Virus record (IMG/VR): IMGVR_UViG_3300033273_000608 | Coordinates: 1 to 42,267 of that record | DNA: 42,267 nucleotides | DNA from: a virus | Direction: 5' to 3' (one strand) | In this document: piece by piece, positions 15,495 to 27,500 of the stretch | Numbering within the stretch: position 1 is the first letter of the stretch | Layout: each line of letters opens with the position of its first letter | Made by a program: the position numbers and the translations under genes | The notes under the pieces: model-generated | The model's input: only the letters and a program-made list of their open reading frames with translations | Told to the model about the DNA's origin: nothing | Databases searched by the model: none

Positions 15495-18400
15495 CAGGCA
15501 AGTGCAATAACTCTAAGGTCTTTCATTCTTGGAACATGCACCTGACTTGTAGAGGTCATCAGAAGTTTGATTCTGTAGTTTCTAAAAGCAGGCAACTCAT
15601 CAATACTAAAGACATATTCTTTGAAGTCAAGATTCTCGGACTCAAACGCATAGATATTGGATTTGGGAACGAAAGAATCCGACTCGCCATTATTGTCTTT
15701 AGCATCAATCACATCTCCCCTGACATTCAAGTTAGAGTATCCGGGGAATGGGATAAAGATTGGATCTTTACCCTGCTCATCGTTGATTGCATAAAATGCT
15801 CTGATGTCAGATTTAACATTGACATGAGCACTAACCAAAATCTTTATTGAAGTAGCAGATTGTTCCAATACGACTTCTTTAGAAACATACTGACATGCAG
15901 TTGGGTCTGCATTAAGTGTGTTGACTCTACTATCTGTCGCAAAGTTTGTCACAATGTTATTTACTCTATTGGATGTAAGAACTGTGCTTACTCTTTGAGC
16001 ATCGACAACTGGAGAAACTCTTGTGTCAGTTGTATTCATCAAAAGTCTCATATTCATTGACTTACCGCCAACTATCGCAGTAAGTTTTTCATCTTCATTA
16101 ACCTTGGAAGCAATCATCCTTGGTGAATCAAGATAGTTTGCTTGGTTGAGTGTAAGTGCTTCAAATCCAGTATCAAGATAAGGAAGTTCGGTTCCACTTA
16201 AAGAAGAAGATGTAGTAGATCTCAACTCCGCAGTGAGACTTGTTCCCTTGACAGTTACGTTCTGAACAATTGGTGTGATAATCTCGAAAGGAATGTTCTT
16301 AGAAGCCTGAACATTGTAACCACCTGTTGACTTGGTGTTGCTCAAATAGAGAGCAGGGAATCCAACATCATTACTTCTATCATCATTAGCACTGTCAAGT
16401 GCAGTCATGTCAAGTTTTATATGATAAGAATCGAATGTAATCGGGTTCGCAACCGTTACGTTATTCAAGTCATGAGTCTTGTTGATTCTTTGAAGATTAA
16501 CTCCAGAGTTTTCATACTTATAAACAGGTGTTCCAACTGGATAGTTAATAGGATTAGATCCTCTAACTATATTTCCACCAATGTTGTTGCCCGAGACATT
16601 ATCATATTCGATAATCTCACTACCAATAAGAAGATATCCTTTATTAGTAGTTCCAACTCCAACATTCTCAAATGTTGAGAACTGAGTTGCTGCATCAACA
16701 GAGATAGCACTGGTTGAGTCTGCATTGTAAGCAGTGCTCAGTTTTGTGGGTCTGATATCTGGCAGGACACCAGAAATGCTTACTCTATTATCATCGAAAT
16801 ACATGCCATGGTTCTTGTGATTAACCTTGATATGTAATCCATCATTTACAACGTTTACAGATGAAACCTGAACATCTCCACCAAGTGAGAAGTTAAGATC
16901 AGTTGTAATACCAGAACTATTAACAAACTGAACTGTGTTAGCAGATCCAACAACAAAGTTACCTTGAACATTGTCAAGGATGAGTTCTTGAGTTACTCCG
17001 ATTCCAGCAACAGACAATCTCATGTTCTGTCCAACAGAACTTAGACCGATGGTGTTAACAGTTACAACATCACCAACTTGATATCCAGATCCACCTGTTC
17101 CAAGAGTCGCTGCGATTGCAACTCCATTTTGAACAGTAATATCTGCTTTACCACCTCTACCATTACCAGTAACCGTTACCAGATCAACACCATTAAACTG
17201 GAACTGACCACTAGCAGGTGTGTAACCAAGACCAGCATTGACAATGCTAAGAGTTCCTGTTGCAATACCTGCTGTTGAAATCAAGTCGCCAGTTGCATTT
17301 GTTCCCAACTGAGAGAAAGTATTGCCAAGTGCATAGGTGCTGTCGCCAACTGTTGTTCCAAGACCAACTCTTAACTGTCTTGAAGTAACGACCAAACTAT
17401 CTGGTTGCAACGTAGCAACCTGATTATTTGCCTTGGAGAGTTCAGGACTGTAGAACTCAACAGATCCAGACTCAAGGAAGTCTGCTCTATAAAGAACAAA
17501 CTTAAGATCTTCCCACTGACTAGGTTCCCATGTAGAGGCGTTTTGTGACTTGAACAGTGATCCAAGATAAGGTTGGTTAGAGATGAATGTTTGAGTCAAC
17601 AGGTCATTTTCACCAACTCTCGAAACTGCAACAGTATACTTAGTGGAGTTGGATGCAAGTGCGATTGCATACTCAGTGTTGTTACCCTCTAAGTATACTG
17701 GTGCTTTGAAAGTAAATGTAGTAGCCACAGATCCATCTGCAGATACATTTACATCAGTAGGATCAAGAACAACCTCGGAGAAAGGAAGAACCCTTGGAGA
17801 TGGGAATCCATCCTTCATTGCACGAATCTGGAAGACAACAGGAATATCCATGTCATCCTTACTTCTAAAGTAAACATCACACTTAGTAATGAATACTCCA
17901 GTTTCATCCTCAACTAAGAAAGATTGTGCCAGAGGGTCATACCAACCAATCTGAACTCGTTCACTTCTTCTACCAGTGATCTCACTACTTACTACTTCAG
18001 TTCCAAGAGATCTATTAACATTTCTGCTTTGAAACTGCTGTCTGTTTTCAACACGAGCGTTTCTTACAGAAATGATATTTTCTTGGACGGTTTCAAGCGT
18101 ACCGGAAGCAGTGTATGTCTCCTCAGAGATAGTTGTGCAGTCATCTTGATCATTGTCCTCATCATTAATCAGAACAAAAGTTTTCGTTCCTGTTTCAAAT
18201 CTTGGATGATTTACATTATTAGGATCTGGAATAAAGAAACATCCGGTAACATGGGCAGAGAGATCTGTCACCAGTTTAACACCAGTGATTGTCGCTCTTG
18301 CTCCACTTGATGATCCAACAAGTGTCATGCCATTTTCGACATAACCAGAGAATGCACCTTGCGCTTCATTTGCAAGTGAGAATGTATCAACATTCAATAT

Positions 18401-21400
18401 TGTCGAAGTTGATGAATATGTTGCGGGAAGTGGTTGATTTGTATATGGATTTTCTGGATAAGTCTTTGTAGGAACATTATATGCACCCTCTTTATGATTA
18501 GACTGTGCAACTCTAAAGGTTATACTAGCAGCAGTATTTGCAGTATCGGGTCCTAATCCAGTTTGAACCACTCTGCCAGTCACAGTTTCTCCTACTGTGA
18601 AGGTTCCTGCAACCATTTGGATCTCAAGTAGTTTAGGAACACAGTATTTTGTTACATCCTTTCCGTCAAAGAAGGCATACAAACGTGTAAGAGGTTTGTT
18701 TCTCTTCGAGACAAACTGAACATTTCTTGATCTCATGAACGGAATGAGATCTCTGCTTACAACTCTGTCTCCGACAGATGTTTGATCAAACTGCTCAGTA
18801 ACAGCCAATGTAGTTCCAGTTCTAGATTCAATTCCTCTTTGAACTGTTTCACGAACTTCCTCTCTAAACGTAGTGGTTGTTCTTGTGCCAAAAGCAGTTC
18901 TTCCTCTTCCTCCCCAAAGAACACCTCTCCACTCTCCACCTTGAGTTTCTGTTCTATTTCTAGTGTTGTTTATAACATCAATACCAGTCCAGTTTGTTTC
19001 CCATGAATCCCAAACAATAGGACCAAATCCGGTATTAGGGTCAATCTGACCAGCACTAACCATATTATTGAAGGTTTCTGCGTAGTTACCCTCAGTATTG
19101 ATGATTTTTGCTTCAAGTCTTGATTGGTCAACCCAGGTGTCAGTTGCAGGAGTCAGTTCCATTGTTCCTTGCCAGAAACTGATAAGGAATGGAGTTACAT
19201 TTTCAAATCTTGTAGCAAATGTTTGTGCTAACCACACTACTTCTGCATAATCAAGAGTTACAACATCATTATTACTTCTTACATTAATACCTTCAATCGG
19301 TGCAAAGTTAAGATCAGCTTCCGAATCTTGATTTACAACTGGACCAAAAATCATATCAACAGCAGTTGTATGATGCTTTGCTCTAAGTTCTTTATTCTTA
19401 AGGTCAAGACTATTCTTCAGTTCCACGTTTTGTTCTTGTGGTTGGAAAGAACCAAAGTTGTCAACAAAAAATCCAGATTTAAATCTATTCAATCCATCAG
19501 AATCTGGGACAAAAAGATTTGCAGTATTTGTCTCAAGGAGAGACAAGGTGGTATAATATTCAAGATTTCTGATTCTATTTTCAAGACGACGGATATCCGC
19601 CATCTTATATCCCTTATGCTCTACAAACGAGAGTCCAGCAGAGGCAGTTTCATAGAGATATGGAGGTAAAGTGATTGTTGCAATCTCAATAGCATTGTCA
19701 ACACTCTCAGGTTTTACAGGTCTCTCTGATGGTTCTCCATACTTGACCTGGAACGCTCCCTCTTTAGTTAAGAAGATTCTATCAATCCTACCAAGATAGT
19801 AAGAGAACGTGGTAAGAATAGATTCATCAGATGCTAAAGTGTTTGCTGCAGAATTGCCAGATGCATTGAAAGATCTACCCAAAAACTCAAGAGGAGATCT
19901 TGTCGATTCAGCAACTGTATAATCAGACACTCTGGGTCTAATGTCAATGATGTCTGTTAATCTCTTACCTCTAATAGCAGGAATATCTCTAACATAATCA
20001 AAAGTTTTATAAGATTCTACAGTAGTGATGTCACCATCATCTGTTGACTGGAAATATCCGTTAGAGAAATATACTTTAAGTTGCTTAGATGGTTCTGCAA
20101 CATCTGATTTTCTCTTAAGAACACCGATATTGTAAATCGTTCCCTCTTGACCATCATTGAAGATGTAGTTTGAGGACACCTCAAAACTTGCCGCATCAAG
20201 TGTTTGAATCACACCTTCAATGGCAGATTCGGATGATACAATATTTTCACCCTCTCTAAATACAATGTCATTTTTATAAACAAAAGAAATCTGGGAATCA
20301 GACAGTTTCTCTGCAACTATGGCAATAGCACCAGTTGTTTGACCTGTAAACGATTCACCTACCACAAACTCTGAAGTGGTTGTAGAAGCACTATTTAAAG
20401 CGGTAAATGTTGCCTTTGGAGCCGTTGCCTCAGATGTATCTGCAGATTCAAAAACCCCATGGATTTCAATAATGTCAGGGACATTTAATGAAAGTTGCTC
20501 ATCCTGAACTCTAGTTCCAAATGGATAATCTCCATAAGTAAGACCATCATTTAATGTTGTTGTCCCTGTGCCAGACGCACTTAACTTTGATTTATCAATA
20601 GTCAGGACATTGACTCTATTTTTGACTTTTTCTTTTGACTTTGGTTTTTCTTTCTTTAAGGTGGTAATGAAAGTTGCACCAGTGTTATCAGTTCCAAGAT
20701 TGAGTAAGTTTAAAGACTTGCCACCATCTGTAAAGACAAGTCTGTCAGAGGTGAGAACCTCTGTTGTTCCGTCCGACCTAATAAGGGCATATCTCTCTTC
20801 ATCAAATGGAAGGAAAGTTTCATTGTCACCTGCAGTTACTGCTGAGGAAAGTTGATTTCCTGAAATATTAACAGTAAACTCTTTTCTAATTGAAATACTC
20901 GCAGATGTGAGATCAAGAGTTGCTATATTATTTTTTGGGAGAGGAGTGAAGAGCGTATTGTCAGTCGAGGACTCTAACTTAGTCGTTAAAGTAGTAAAAT
21001 CTTGAACTTCGATTTGAGTTGCGACTGTACCTCCGATTGCAACTCCAGTTACAGTTGTGATACCTGCGATTGTTATGTGAGATGATCCAACGGAAACAAC
21101 TCTTGCAAAAACTGGATCATTAGTTGTATTACCCGGACGATTTACGTCTGAATAACGAACAAGATTATTTTCTTTGATACCTGTTGGGAATCTAGGGTTA
21201 GTGCTCCTAACAGTGCTTATTCCACTACGAGTCTCTGTGATGGTGGCGACACCGACAACTGATTGTGCAGACTGAATAGTATCAGCGTTGAATGTATATC
21301 CGGCTCCCACAACACCATGCAAAGACTTTACATCAGAGATGCCAAAGTTTGTGATTGCAACACCAACAAAACCACTTGCTACACCATTAAAGGTAAGAGG

Positions 21401-22978
21401 TTCAAACTCATTAAACTGTCCATCAACTTCATAAAGTGTTAATGACTTACTGGAACTTACAGCACTTCTAAGAAATGCAGTTGCTCCACTTTGTTGTCCT
21501 TTTACAAATGTTGGAATACTTAATGTATGTGCTTCGTTTAAAGTTACTGTGGTGAATGTCTGAACATCGAATAGGGAAATATCCCATTCATTGATATTAG
21601 AGTTGCTTGTGCTATAAGATCCAGATTCAAGTGAAAAATCATATACACGAGCAAGTCCTATTTCAGATCCAGCAGCGATAGTGCTTGCAGATCCTATTCT
21701 TTGATCTCTTAAAGAAACGGTAAATGTATTTCCAAGACCAACTTTAGGGGCACCATACACATTGTTTACTTTGACTGTAGGTCCAGTATTATAGATAATA
21801 TCTTCATCTTCAATGGTTTTAGTTGTTCTTGGTTTTTGAAAATCCAAGAATGTAGGACCAACAGTTTCTACTTCAAAACCTCTTACAAATGCATGTCCTG
21901 GTGAAATCTTATATACACCTGCATCATCAGTGGCAGGAGCTCCACCTGGAGTAAACTGACCTGCGTTAAATAATCCTCTATTTCCTAATCCGTCATCAAG
22001 AGCGTTTATCACAGAAACGTCAAAGTCTCTTACCGTGTAATCACCAGATTCTGCATATGTTCTTTTTGCAAGAAGATCTAAAAAGTTTACACTATAATCA
22101 GTATTGATAACTTGAGATCTTAAAACACCGTCTGTTACTGTTGCGAGTTCAACGAAATCATCATCTTGAAAATCTCCAAGGGGTTTTTTACCAAGTCTTG
22201 CACTAATTTGTAGTCTATCAGCACCAGGTGCAGAGTAGTTGTTAAATCCCTGTGAGTTATCATTCAGAGTTTCATCAAGATCTGCAGTGACGATCTGCTC
22301 GGTAACACTTAAACCGATTCTATAATTAGGAGTGTTGCCATATTGATCAAGAATAAGGGTTTCAGTTGCAACATTTACAAACTGACCTCTAATAAAATAT
22401 ACACCGTCTTGAATCTGAAAAGAAGATCCAGTTACAGCGGCACCAGCAGCAAGAGTTGATGCAAACGCAGATCCTGCTTCGATGGTGGTATTACCAAGAA
22501 GACCTGATGTGATTACCTGGTCACATGATAGATCCTCTCCATCAGAAAATGTCTGGGTAGCATTATTTGTTGTGCTAGATCCCAAATAGTTGATATAAAG
22601 AGTCAGATTTCCTCTTTCAGAATCAGCAGGTGACAAAACTGAAGCAACAAATGCTGTAACACCTGATGTCAATCCAGTAATCTTTGTTCCTACAAGTTGA
22701 TCAGCATACGCTGCAACTGGAACTCCTTGAAATGTATTGGCAAGTTGAATACCATAGTAATACTGACTATATCCTGTATTTCCTGGAATGACTTTTGCAC
22801 CCTCTTTAAAGAAGTGCTTGCCAAACTTTTCGATTTGATCTTGTAATATTGATTGCAGCGTCGTAAGTTCTCTTGCCTGGACAGGATATCCAGGCTTGAA
22901 TAGAACTTTATGAAAGTCATTACCCGCATCAAAATCGTCGAAATATGGTGCGACGTTGAGATTAGTTTGCTGTGGCAT
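15494..22978 (-). CDS. DUF4815-type giant virion protein
   Basis: A 2494-aa protein. The N-terminus (NLNVAPYFDDFD, FHKVLFKPGYPVQARELTTLQ, QIEKFGKHFFKEGAKVIPG) is the signature of the DUF4815 family of phage structural proteins. Later segments include a conserved central region (RLENRIRNLEYYTTLSLLE, residues about 1130), an Arg/Thr-rich linker near residue 1380, and GxGY modules near residues 1916 and 1963. The C-terminal third (ending VHVPRMKDLRVIALA) is beta-rich. It lies between gp8 and the neck genes, where T4 has gp9-gp12 and wac, none of which is recognisable here. A baseplate or tail-fibre attachment role is the best inference. The gene starts 6 nt after gp8. Confidence 0.85.
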   Translation of the reverse strand: MPQQTNLNVAPYFDDFDAGNDFHKVLFKPGYPVQARELTTLQSILQDQIEKFGKHFFKEGAKVIPGNTGYSQYYYGIQLANTFQGVPVAAYADQLVGTKITGLTSGVTAFVASVLSPADSERGNLTLYINYLGSSTTNNATQTFSDGEDLSCDQVITSGLLGNTTIEAGSAFASTLAAGAAVTGSSFQIQDGVYFIRGQFVNVATETLILDQYGNTPNYRIGLSVTEQIVTADLDETLNDNSQGFNNYSAPGADRLQISARLGKKPLGDFQDDDFVELATVTDGVLRSQVINTDYSVNFLDLLAKRTYAESGDYTVRDFDVSVINALDDGLGNRGLFNAGQFTPGGAPATDDAGVYKISPGHAFVRGFEVETVGPTFLDFQKPRTTKTIEDEDIIYNTGPTVKVNNVYGAPKVGLGNTFTVSLRDQRIGSASTIAAGSEIGLARVYDFSLESGSYSTSNSNINEWDISLFDVQTFTTVTLNEAHTLSIPTFVKGQQSGATAFLRSAVSSSKSLTLYEVDGQFNEFEPLTFNGVASGFVGVAITNFGISDVKSLHGVVGAGYTFNADTIQSAQSVVGVATITETRSGISTVRSTNPRFPTGIKENNLVRYSDVNRPGNTTNDPVFARVVSVGSSHITIAGITTVTGVAIGGTVATQIEVQDFTTLTTKLESSTDNTLFTPLPKNNIATLDLTSASISIRKEFTVNISGNQLSSAVTAGDNETFLPFDEERYALIRSDGTTEVLTSDRLVFTDGGKSLNLLNLGTDNTGATFITTLKKEKPKSKEKVKNRVNVLTIDKSKLSASGTGTTTLNDGLTYGDYPFGTRVQDEQLSLNVPDIIEIHGVFESADTSEATAPKATFTALNSASTTTSEFVVGESFTGQTTGAIAIVAEKLSDSQISFVYKNDIVFREGENIVSSESAIEGVIQTLDAASFEVSSNYIFNDGQEGTIYNIGVLKRKSDVAEPSKQLKVYFSNGYFQSTDDGDITTVESYKTFDYVRDIPAIRGKRLTDIIDIRPRVSDYTVAESTRSPLEFLGRSFNASGNSAANTLASDESILTTFSYYLGRIDRIFLTKEGAFQVKYGEPSERPVKPESVDNAIEIATITLPPYLYETASAGLSFVEHKGYKMADIRRLENRIRNLEYYTTLSLLETNTANLFVPDSDGLNRFKSGFFVDNFGSFQPQEQNVELKNSLDLKNKELRAKHHTTAVDMIFGPVVNQDSEADLNFAPIEGINVRSNNDVVTLDYAEVVWLAQTFATRFENVTPFLISFWQGTMELTPATDTWVDQSRLEAKIINTEGNYAETFNNMVSAGQIDPNTGFGPIVWDSWETNWTGIDVINNTRNRTETQGGEWRGVLWGGRGRTAFGTRTTTTFREEVRETVQRGIESRTGTTLAVTEQFDQTSVGDRVVSRDLIPFMRSRNVQFVSKRNKPLTRLYAFFDGKDVTKYCVPKLLEIQMVAGTFTVGETVTGRVVQTGLGPDTANTAASITFRVAQSNHKEGAYNVPTKTYPENPYTNQPLPATYSSTSTILNVDTFSLANEAQGAFSGYVENGMTLVGSSSGARATITGVKLVTDLSAHVTGCFFIPDPNNVNHPRFETGTKTFVLINDEDNDQDDCTTISEETYTASGTLETVQENIISVRNARVENRQQFQSRNVNRSLGTEVVSSEITGRRSERVQIGWYDPLAQSFLVEDETGVFITKCDVYFRSKDDMDIPVVFQIRAMKDGFPSPRVLPFSEVVLDPTDVNVSADGSVATTFTFKAPVYLEGNNTEYAIALASNSTKYTVAVSRVGENDLLTQTFISNQPYLGSLFKSQNASTWEPSQWEDLKFVLYRADFLESGSVEFYSPELSKANNQVATLQPDSLVVTSRQLRVGLGTTVGDSTYALGNTFSQLGTNATGDLISTAGIATGTLSIVNAGLGYTPASGQFQFNGVDLVTVTGNGRGGKADITVQNGVAIAATLGTGGSGYQVGDVVTVNTIGLSSVGQNMRLSVAGIGVTQELILDNVQGNFVVGSANTVQFVNSSGITTDLNFSLGGDVQVSSVNVVNDGLHIKVNHKNHGMYFDDNRVSISGVLPDIRPTKLSTAYNADSTSAISVDAATQFSTFENVGVGTTNKGYLLIGSEIIEYDNVSGNNIGGNIVRGSNPINYPVGTPVYKYENSGVNLQRINKTHDLNNVTVANPITFDSYHIKLDMTALDSANDDRSNDVGFPALYLSNTKSTGGYNVQASKNIPFEIITPIVQNVTVKGTSLTAELRSTTSSSLSGTELPYLDTGFEALTLNQANYLDSPRMIASKVNEDEKLTAIVGGKSMNMRLLMNTTDTRVSPVVDAQRVSTVLTSNRVNNIVTNFATDSRVNTLNADPTACQYVSKEVVLEQSATSIKILVSAHVNVKSDIRAFYAINDEQGKDPIFIPFPGYSNLNVRGDVIDAKDNNGESDSFVPKSNIYAFESENLDFKEYVFSIDELPAFRNYRIKLLMTSTSQVHVPRMKDLRVIALA

Positions 22979-22984
22979 AATCCG

Positions 22985-24529
22985 TTAGAACTGCAAAATG
23001 ACTTTAATATCTTCTTTTTGGTTAGATGACCTCGTGATCGATGGTCTATTGTCTACGTAAATAATATTACCAGAGTGCTTTCTAACCTCAGCACCTGCTA
23101 CACCATTGTCAAATGACTGACCAAGGTAATATGTCCTATTATTTATTACGGTGCTTACACCTGTGAAAGAAGTATCAATCGCCAAGTTTGAACCCGTTGA
23201 AGGAACGATTGTAAGACTTCCTCCAGTTGATGGTGCTGAAGTAAACTCCTTTAGATCAAATCCATATGTTGGTTGAGTCTGTGCTGTCCCAACAGTGTTG
23301 AATCCAGCAAGAGAGCGATCTTGCCAATACTTAAGCACACCAGTTGTTTGATCGTAGTTAATCACTCTACCAACTGCTGTGGATCCAGTTGCAATAGTTT
23401 GAGTCACATATGAATCTGCCTCAAAAGTCGCTGAACTATATCCTGCACCCACCAACTTGATTGCTGGGACAGCACTTGATTTATCAGAACTTAAAATGGT
23501 TCCCGCACTTTCTTCTGGATTTTGAACAACACCGATTCTTGCTACCTGGTTCCCAGTAATAAAATCGGGGTTTTCATTGTCATTCTCGATTCTAGAATAT
23601 AGGAGCACATTGTATGCGCCGAGTTCTCTATAAATGTCTGCACCATGACCACCTTGTGGAGTCATGATAACATCAAATGTTGGTCTAGAAGTTCCTGTAG
23701 GAACACCACCAGCAACAAGATCAACACTGCCAAACGAGTATCCTGAACCTTGATTGGAGACAGTCACGGTATCAACTTTTTGGTCATTATTGATAACGAC
23801 CGTGCAAGTTGCACCTGTTCCATCTCCTCTGATGGGAACATTTGAATAAGTTCTGTTAGCAGTTCCAAGACCAACACCACGATCAGTGATTGCAACGATT
23901 TTGATTGATCCATCTACAGCATTATCTCTAACAGCAGCGTTGTCTGTGGATGTAGACCAATCAGACGGTACGGGAATGTAATCAGTAGTTTCAAACTTTA
24001 CAATCTCGCTTGGTTTGATTCTAAAGAGGTACTTCCAAATATATCCATCACCACTGGTTCCTGCAGATCTTGGTTCGAGATCTGTAAATGTTGGTTCATC
24101 CAGAGAGGGTCTTCCACTAGGGTTATCTGGATCAGTTCCATTTTGCAAACAAATGTAGACTTGGTAGTCTTCATTCATTACAAAGTATGATGCAGAATAT
24201 AAGTTAGTAGCACCAGATACTTTAGCAGTGTTTGATCTGCTATAATCGTGACGATAGTAGTCATAAGTCGTACCAGAGGACCATTGCCTCTTGGGCACCA
24301 CTTGCCTTACATCAGAAGTATTGATTTTCTTCAGGGCAATCATTGTGTCCCAATAATCATTCTCCTGATCAAAGTTGTCCTTTGGAGAAGGAGGATTATT
24401 ATTCCAATCAGACTGATAGTCTGCTGGATTGGGCAAACCAATAAAAGAATAGTATGTGTTGATGCCGACATCAGCCACAAAATTCTTGGCATTTAATACT
24501 CTTATTTGATCAGTTATAATAGCAGCCAT
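22985..24529 (-). CDS. 8: Baseplate wedge protein gp8
   Basis: A 514-aa homologue of T4 gp8 (334 aa), a dimeric baseplate-wedge subunit. Family segments: VVPKRQWSSGTTYDYYRHDY (T4 VIPRRDWG), GDGYIWKYLFRI (T4 GDGYVWEYLFEI), and the end HSGNIIYVDNRPSITR..Q.EDIKVILQF, which aligns with the T4 C-terminus HSGEMIYMENRPPI. The extra residues are inserted in the middle, including a GSGY module (VSNQGSGYSFGSVDLV) and a GS..VGRV..YDQTTGVLKYW module like that of gp14. It is preceded by a CTAAATA late box 50 nt upstream and followed closely by the DUF4815-type gene. Confidence 0.92.
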   Translation of the reverse strand: MAAIITDQIRVLNAKNFVADVGINTYYSFIGLPNPADYQSDWNNNPPSPKDNFDQENDYWDTMIALKKINTSDVRQVVPKRQWSSGTTYDYYRHDYSRSNTAKVSGATNLYSASYFVMNEDYQVYICLQNGTDPDNPSGRPSLDEPTFTDLEPRSAGTSGDGYIWKYLFRIKPSEIVKFETTDYIPVPSDWSTSTDNAAVRDNAVDGSIKIVAITDRGVGLGTANRTYSNVPIRGDGTGATCTVVINNDQKVDTVTVSNQGSGYSFGSVDLVAGGVPTGTSRPTFDVIMTPQGGHGADIYRELGAYNVLLYSRIENDNENPDFITGNQVARIGVVQNPEESAGTILSSDKSSAVPAIKLVGAGYSSATFEADSYVTQTIATGSTAVGRVINYDQTTGVLKYWQDRSLAGFNTVGTAQTQPTYGFDLKEFTSAPSTGGSLTIVPSTGSNLAIDTSFTGVSTVINNRTYYLGQSFDNGVAGAEVRKHSGNIIYVDNRPSITRSSNQKEDIKVILQF

Positions 24530-24548
24530 TTGTACTGGTTTTTTTACT

Positions 24549-24584
24549 TATTTATTGTTAGTGTTGGACACAAAAAATATTTAG
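24549..24584 (-). promoter_or_regulatory. Late promoter boxes before gp8
   Basis: CTAAATA (24578-24584, minus strand) includes the stop codon of the 4043-aa gene. A second box, ATAAATA (24549-24555), lies in the gap and is 20 nt upstream of the gp8 start. Either could start a late mRNA for gp8 and the genes after it. Confidence 0.5.
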
Positions 24585-27500
24585 ACTATGTAGTTTGTGA
24601 ATTTCAAAGGATTAGTTCTTCTGACCAATCCAGAGGTAGAAATACCTCCAGTGCCATCTTTACCATAGAAGTTATATGTATAGGATTGAGCACGTCCTGT
24701 CAGATCAATACGTCCCCAACTGTAATCGCCCATGTAGTTGGATGTTGTGTATATTCCACCAGTGGTAGTTCCAAGTCCGACAACAGTTGCCTGAACTCTT
24801 CTAATATGAGTTGTTCCAATACCAGTGATATTAGACTCAACGGTTGAAACAGAGGCAACTTGATAAACGTTGTCAATGTATTCAGAACCAATACCAATCG
24901 TGCTACCACCATTATCTTTAGAAGTTATTGATGTTGTGGCAAGACCAACGTTTGAGTTGTAGACCATGAAATAATCATTTGTCGAGATACCACTAATCGT
25001 CACAGCAGTGCCGGTGAGTGATGCGTCTCTCATGAAAGACCCTGCAGGGACATGAAGATCAAGCACAATCTGAAGATCAGATCCAGAAGCAGTTGTACCG
25101 AATCCAACTACGATTCCATTATCACCAGCGTATGATCCAACGCTGTTTGTTTCAACATTAGAGGAAGGAGGAGCGATTAGTACTTGTGGTGGGTTCGTAT
25201 TTGTATAACCTGTTCCTGCGTTAGAAAGCGTGATAGAAGTTACAACCCCAGCGGTGATAGATGCGGTTGCGACAGCAGTTGTTCCAAGTCCAACAGATTG
25301 TGCAGTATTTCCGATACTGACAGTTGGTGTGGTTGAATATCCAACACCACCTGAAGAGATGGAAATCGAAGATATTGTTCCCAGTCCAGAAACAATCGCT
25401 GTAGCAGCAGCCCCAGTCTTAGTGTCTTGAGATACAAGAGTTACTTTATTCTGGAAAGTCAGACTTGTAGCATCCTCAACCTGAGAGTTGAAGAATGGTC
25501 TGATATTATCAACATAGATGGTTGTAGATCCGATTCCAACTGACTTCAGCAAGTATGCTCCAGGTTGAATACCTGGTTCATAAAGTTCCCTGTCCTTACC
25601 AACTTCAATATTGTCAATAATCTTATCTTCAGTTTGTCTGCAGAGAGTCACTGGTCTTGTCAGATTTTCATCAGCAGTATTACCTGGTCCATAATAAGGA
25701 TCAGTGGTGATAAGGTCAGTAGCGTTGATTTGATCAACAACTCTTACATCCTCATCAAGGTAAGATTCTTGACCACGACTTTCATCAGCAAGAATCTGTA
25801 AAGTGTCACCAATCTTGACAGGAGGAATGATATCTCTGAATACAACATCAACAGCACCAGTTCCTTTGTAGAAGATAATCTTAGACTTGTCGCCAACTTT
25901 AGGTGCTTCAGTGAATGTGATTGTTGAACCACCAGTGAAGATGTACCCTTCACCCGGAACCTGTAAAGTATCGTTGATGAATACAAGCAGAACATCCTGT
26001 ACGTTGATGTTTGAACCTTTTGCTGCTCTGATAGTAATCAGCGAACCAGAGTTTCTCAATGAGAAAGCAACTGTGCTTCCATCAAACAAATTATCAAGGT
26101 TGTCCAGAACTTGTAAAGTTCCAAGAGACCATGCAGTAAACTCATCAGTGAATGTAGTTTGAACATCCAATAACATCTCACGATAAGAAGAGGTTGTTGG
26201 AATGCCTGTCAGACCACCGATAGGAACGGTCAGTTTTTCTCCTGGTTTATATCCAAATCCAGTATTGCTGATTTCAAAGGATATAATGCTTGATCCTTGT
26301 CCAACAACAACATCCATCTTTGCACCACTTCCTACACCACTGGAGACAGAGCTATATGTGAGTGCAATCCCACTATATGACAGGGGATCATCAAATATAA
26401 CGTATGGAACATTTGAAGTCGTGTAACCAGTTCCTGGGTTTGTAATCGCTACACTTACAATGTTTCCATTACTAATAGCAGCAGTTCCTATAAACTCAAT
26501 GCTAGGAGCACTTGTGCTTGACAGTGCAACACCAACATTGACAACTGTTTGAATACCAGCACGATATCCAGATCCACTGTTACCAATACTAATAGCAGAG
26601 ATTGTACCAGCAGCGGAGACAGTGGCGGTTCCTCCTGCAGAAATAAGTGGTTGGAATCCAAGTCCTTGGTCTGTCATTCCAACAGAAACAATCACACCAC
26701 CAACTGGCAGATTAGAACTGTTAACATCGTATGAAACAGAAGATGCAGTTCCTGAAAATCTGATGGAACTGATACCAGAACTTTCAACAATTGTATAATC
26801 ACTGGTCGCACCTGGTCCCTGGAATACATCATTAATAAGAACGACAGCGTTCTCAGTTGAGATACCAGTTACATTTGATGACTCAGATTGTAAAGTGAAC
26901 AACCTATCTGTGCCATTGAATCCGGCAGAGATATCATCAAGAACTCGGTTTCTATAATAAGTTTCATTTGAAGTATCTTGGATACCAGATCTTAAGAAGA
27001 TTCTTCCTTGGAAAGAAGATCCCGTTGCGATTCCAGTCCAATCTCTTTCGTCAGGTCTATTTGTTGAAGTGCCGAACGGAGTTTGTCCGACAGGAGGATC
27101 AACAAAGTTAAGAATATTGTCAACAATGTTGTAGTTTCCAACAACTTTTGTTACCAAAGCATCAGTAGAGTGACCAGCAAGTGTTGTTCCCAACCATTGT
27201 CTCTGAACTGAAAGTGTATTTGTTGAACCAATACCAACACCAGATACTTTAACGATCTCATTTTCGATCTTAAGAAGATCTCCACCAAAGATAGAGTTGA
27301 TTCCCGTGCTAACAGTTATTCGATCATCACTAGAGGTTGCGGTTCTGTGGAGATGAGTTGTAAGTGCAGTTGCAACGATTGGTGATTGAATGACATTATC
27401 AAGAGCCAAAATGCCCTTAGAGTTTTGATTACTAGCAACAAATCTGTGTGAGGTGCCGATTCCAACACTAGTGAAGTCAAGAACCTCTGGAGTTGCTTTC

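Noticed and set aside
15455-15850. Plus-strand open frames opposite the DUF4815-type gene, and similar ones opposite gp8 and the giant
   Set aside because: They follow the codon structure of the minus-strand genes, have no ribosome-binding sites and resemble no protein family.
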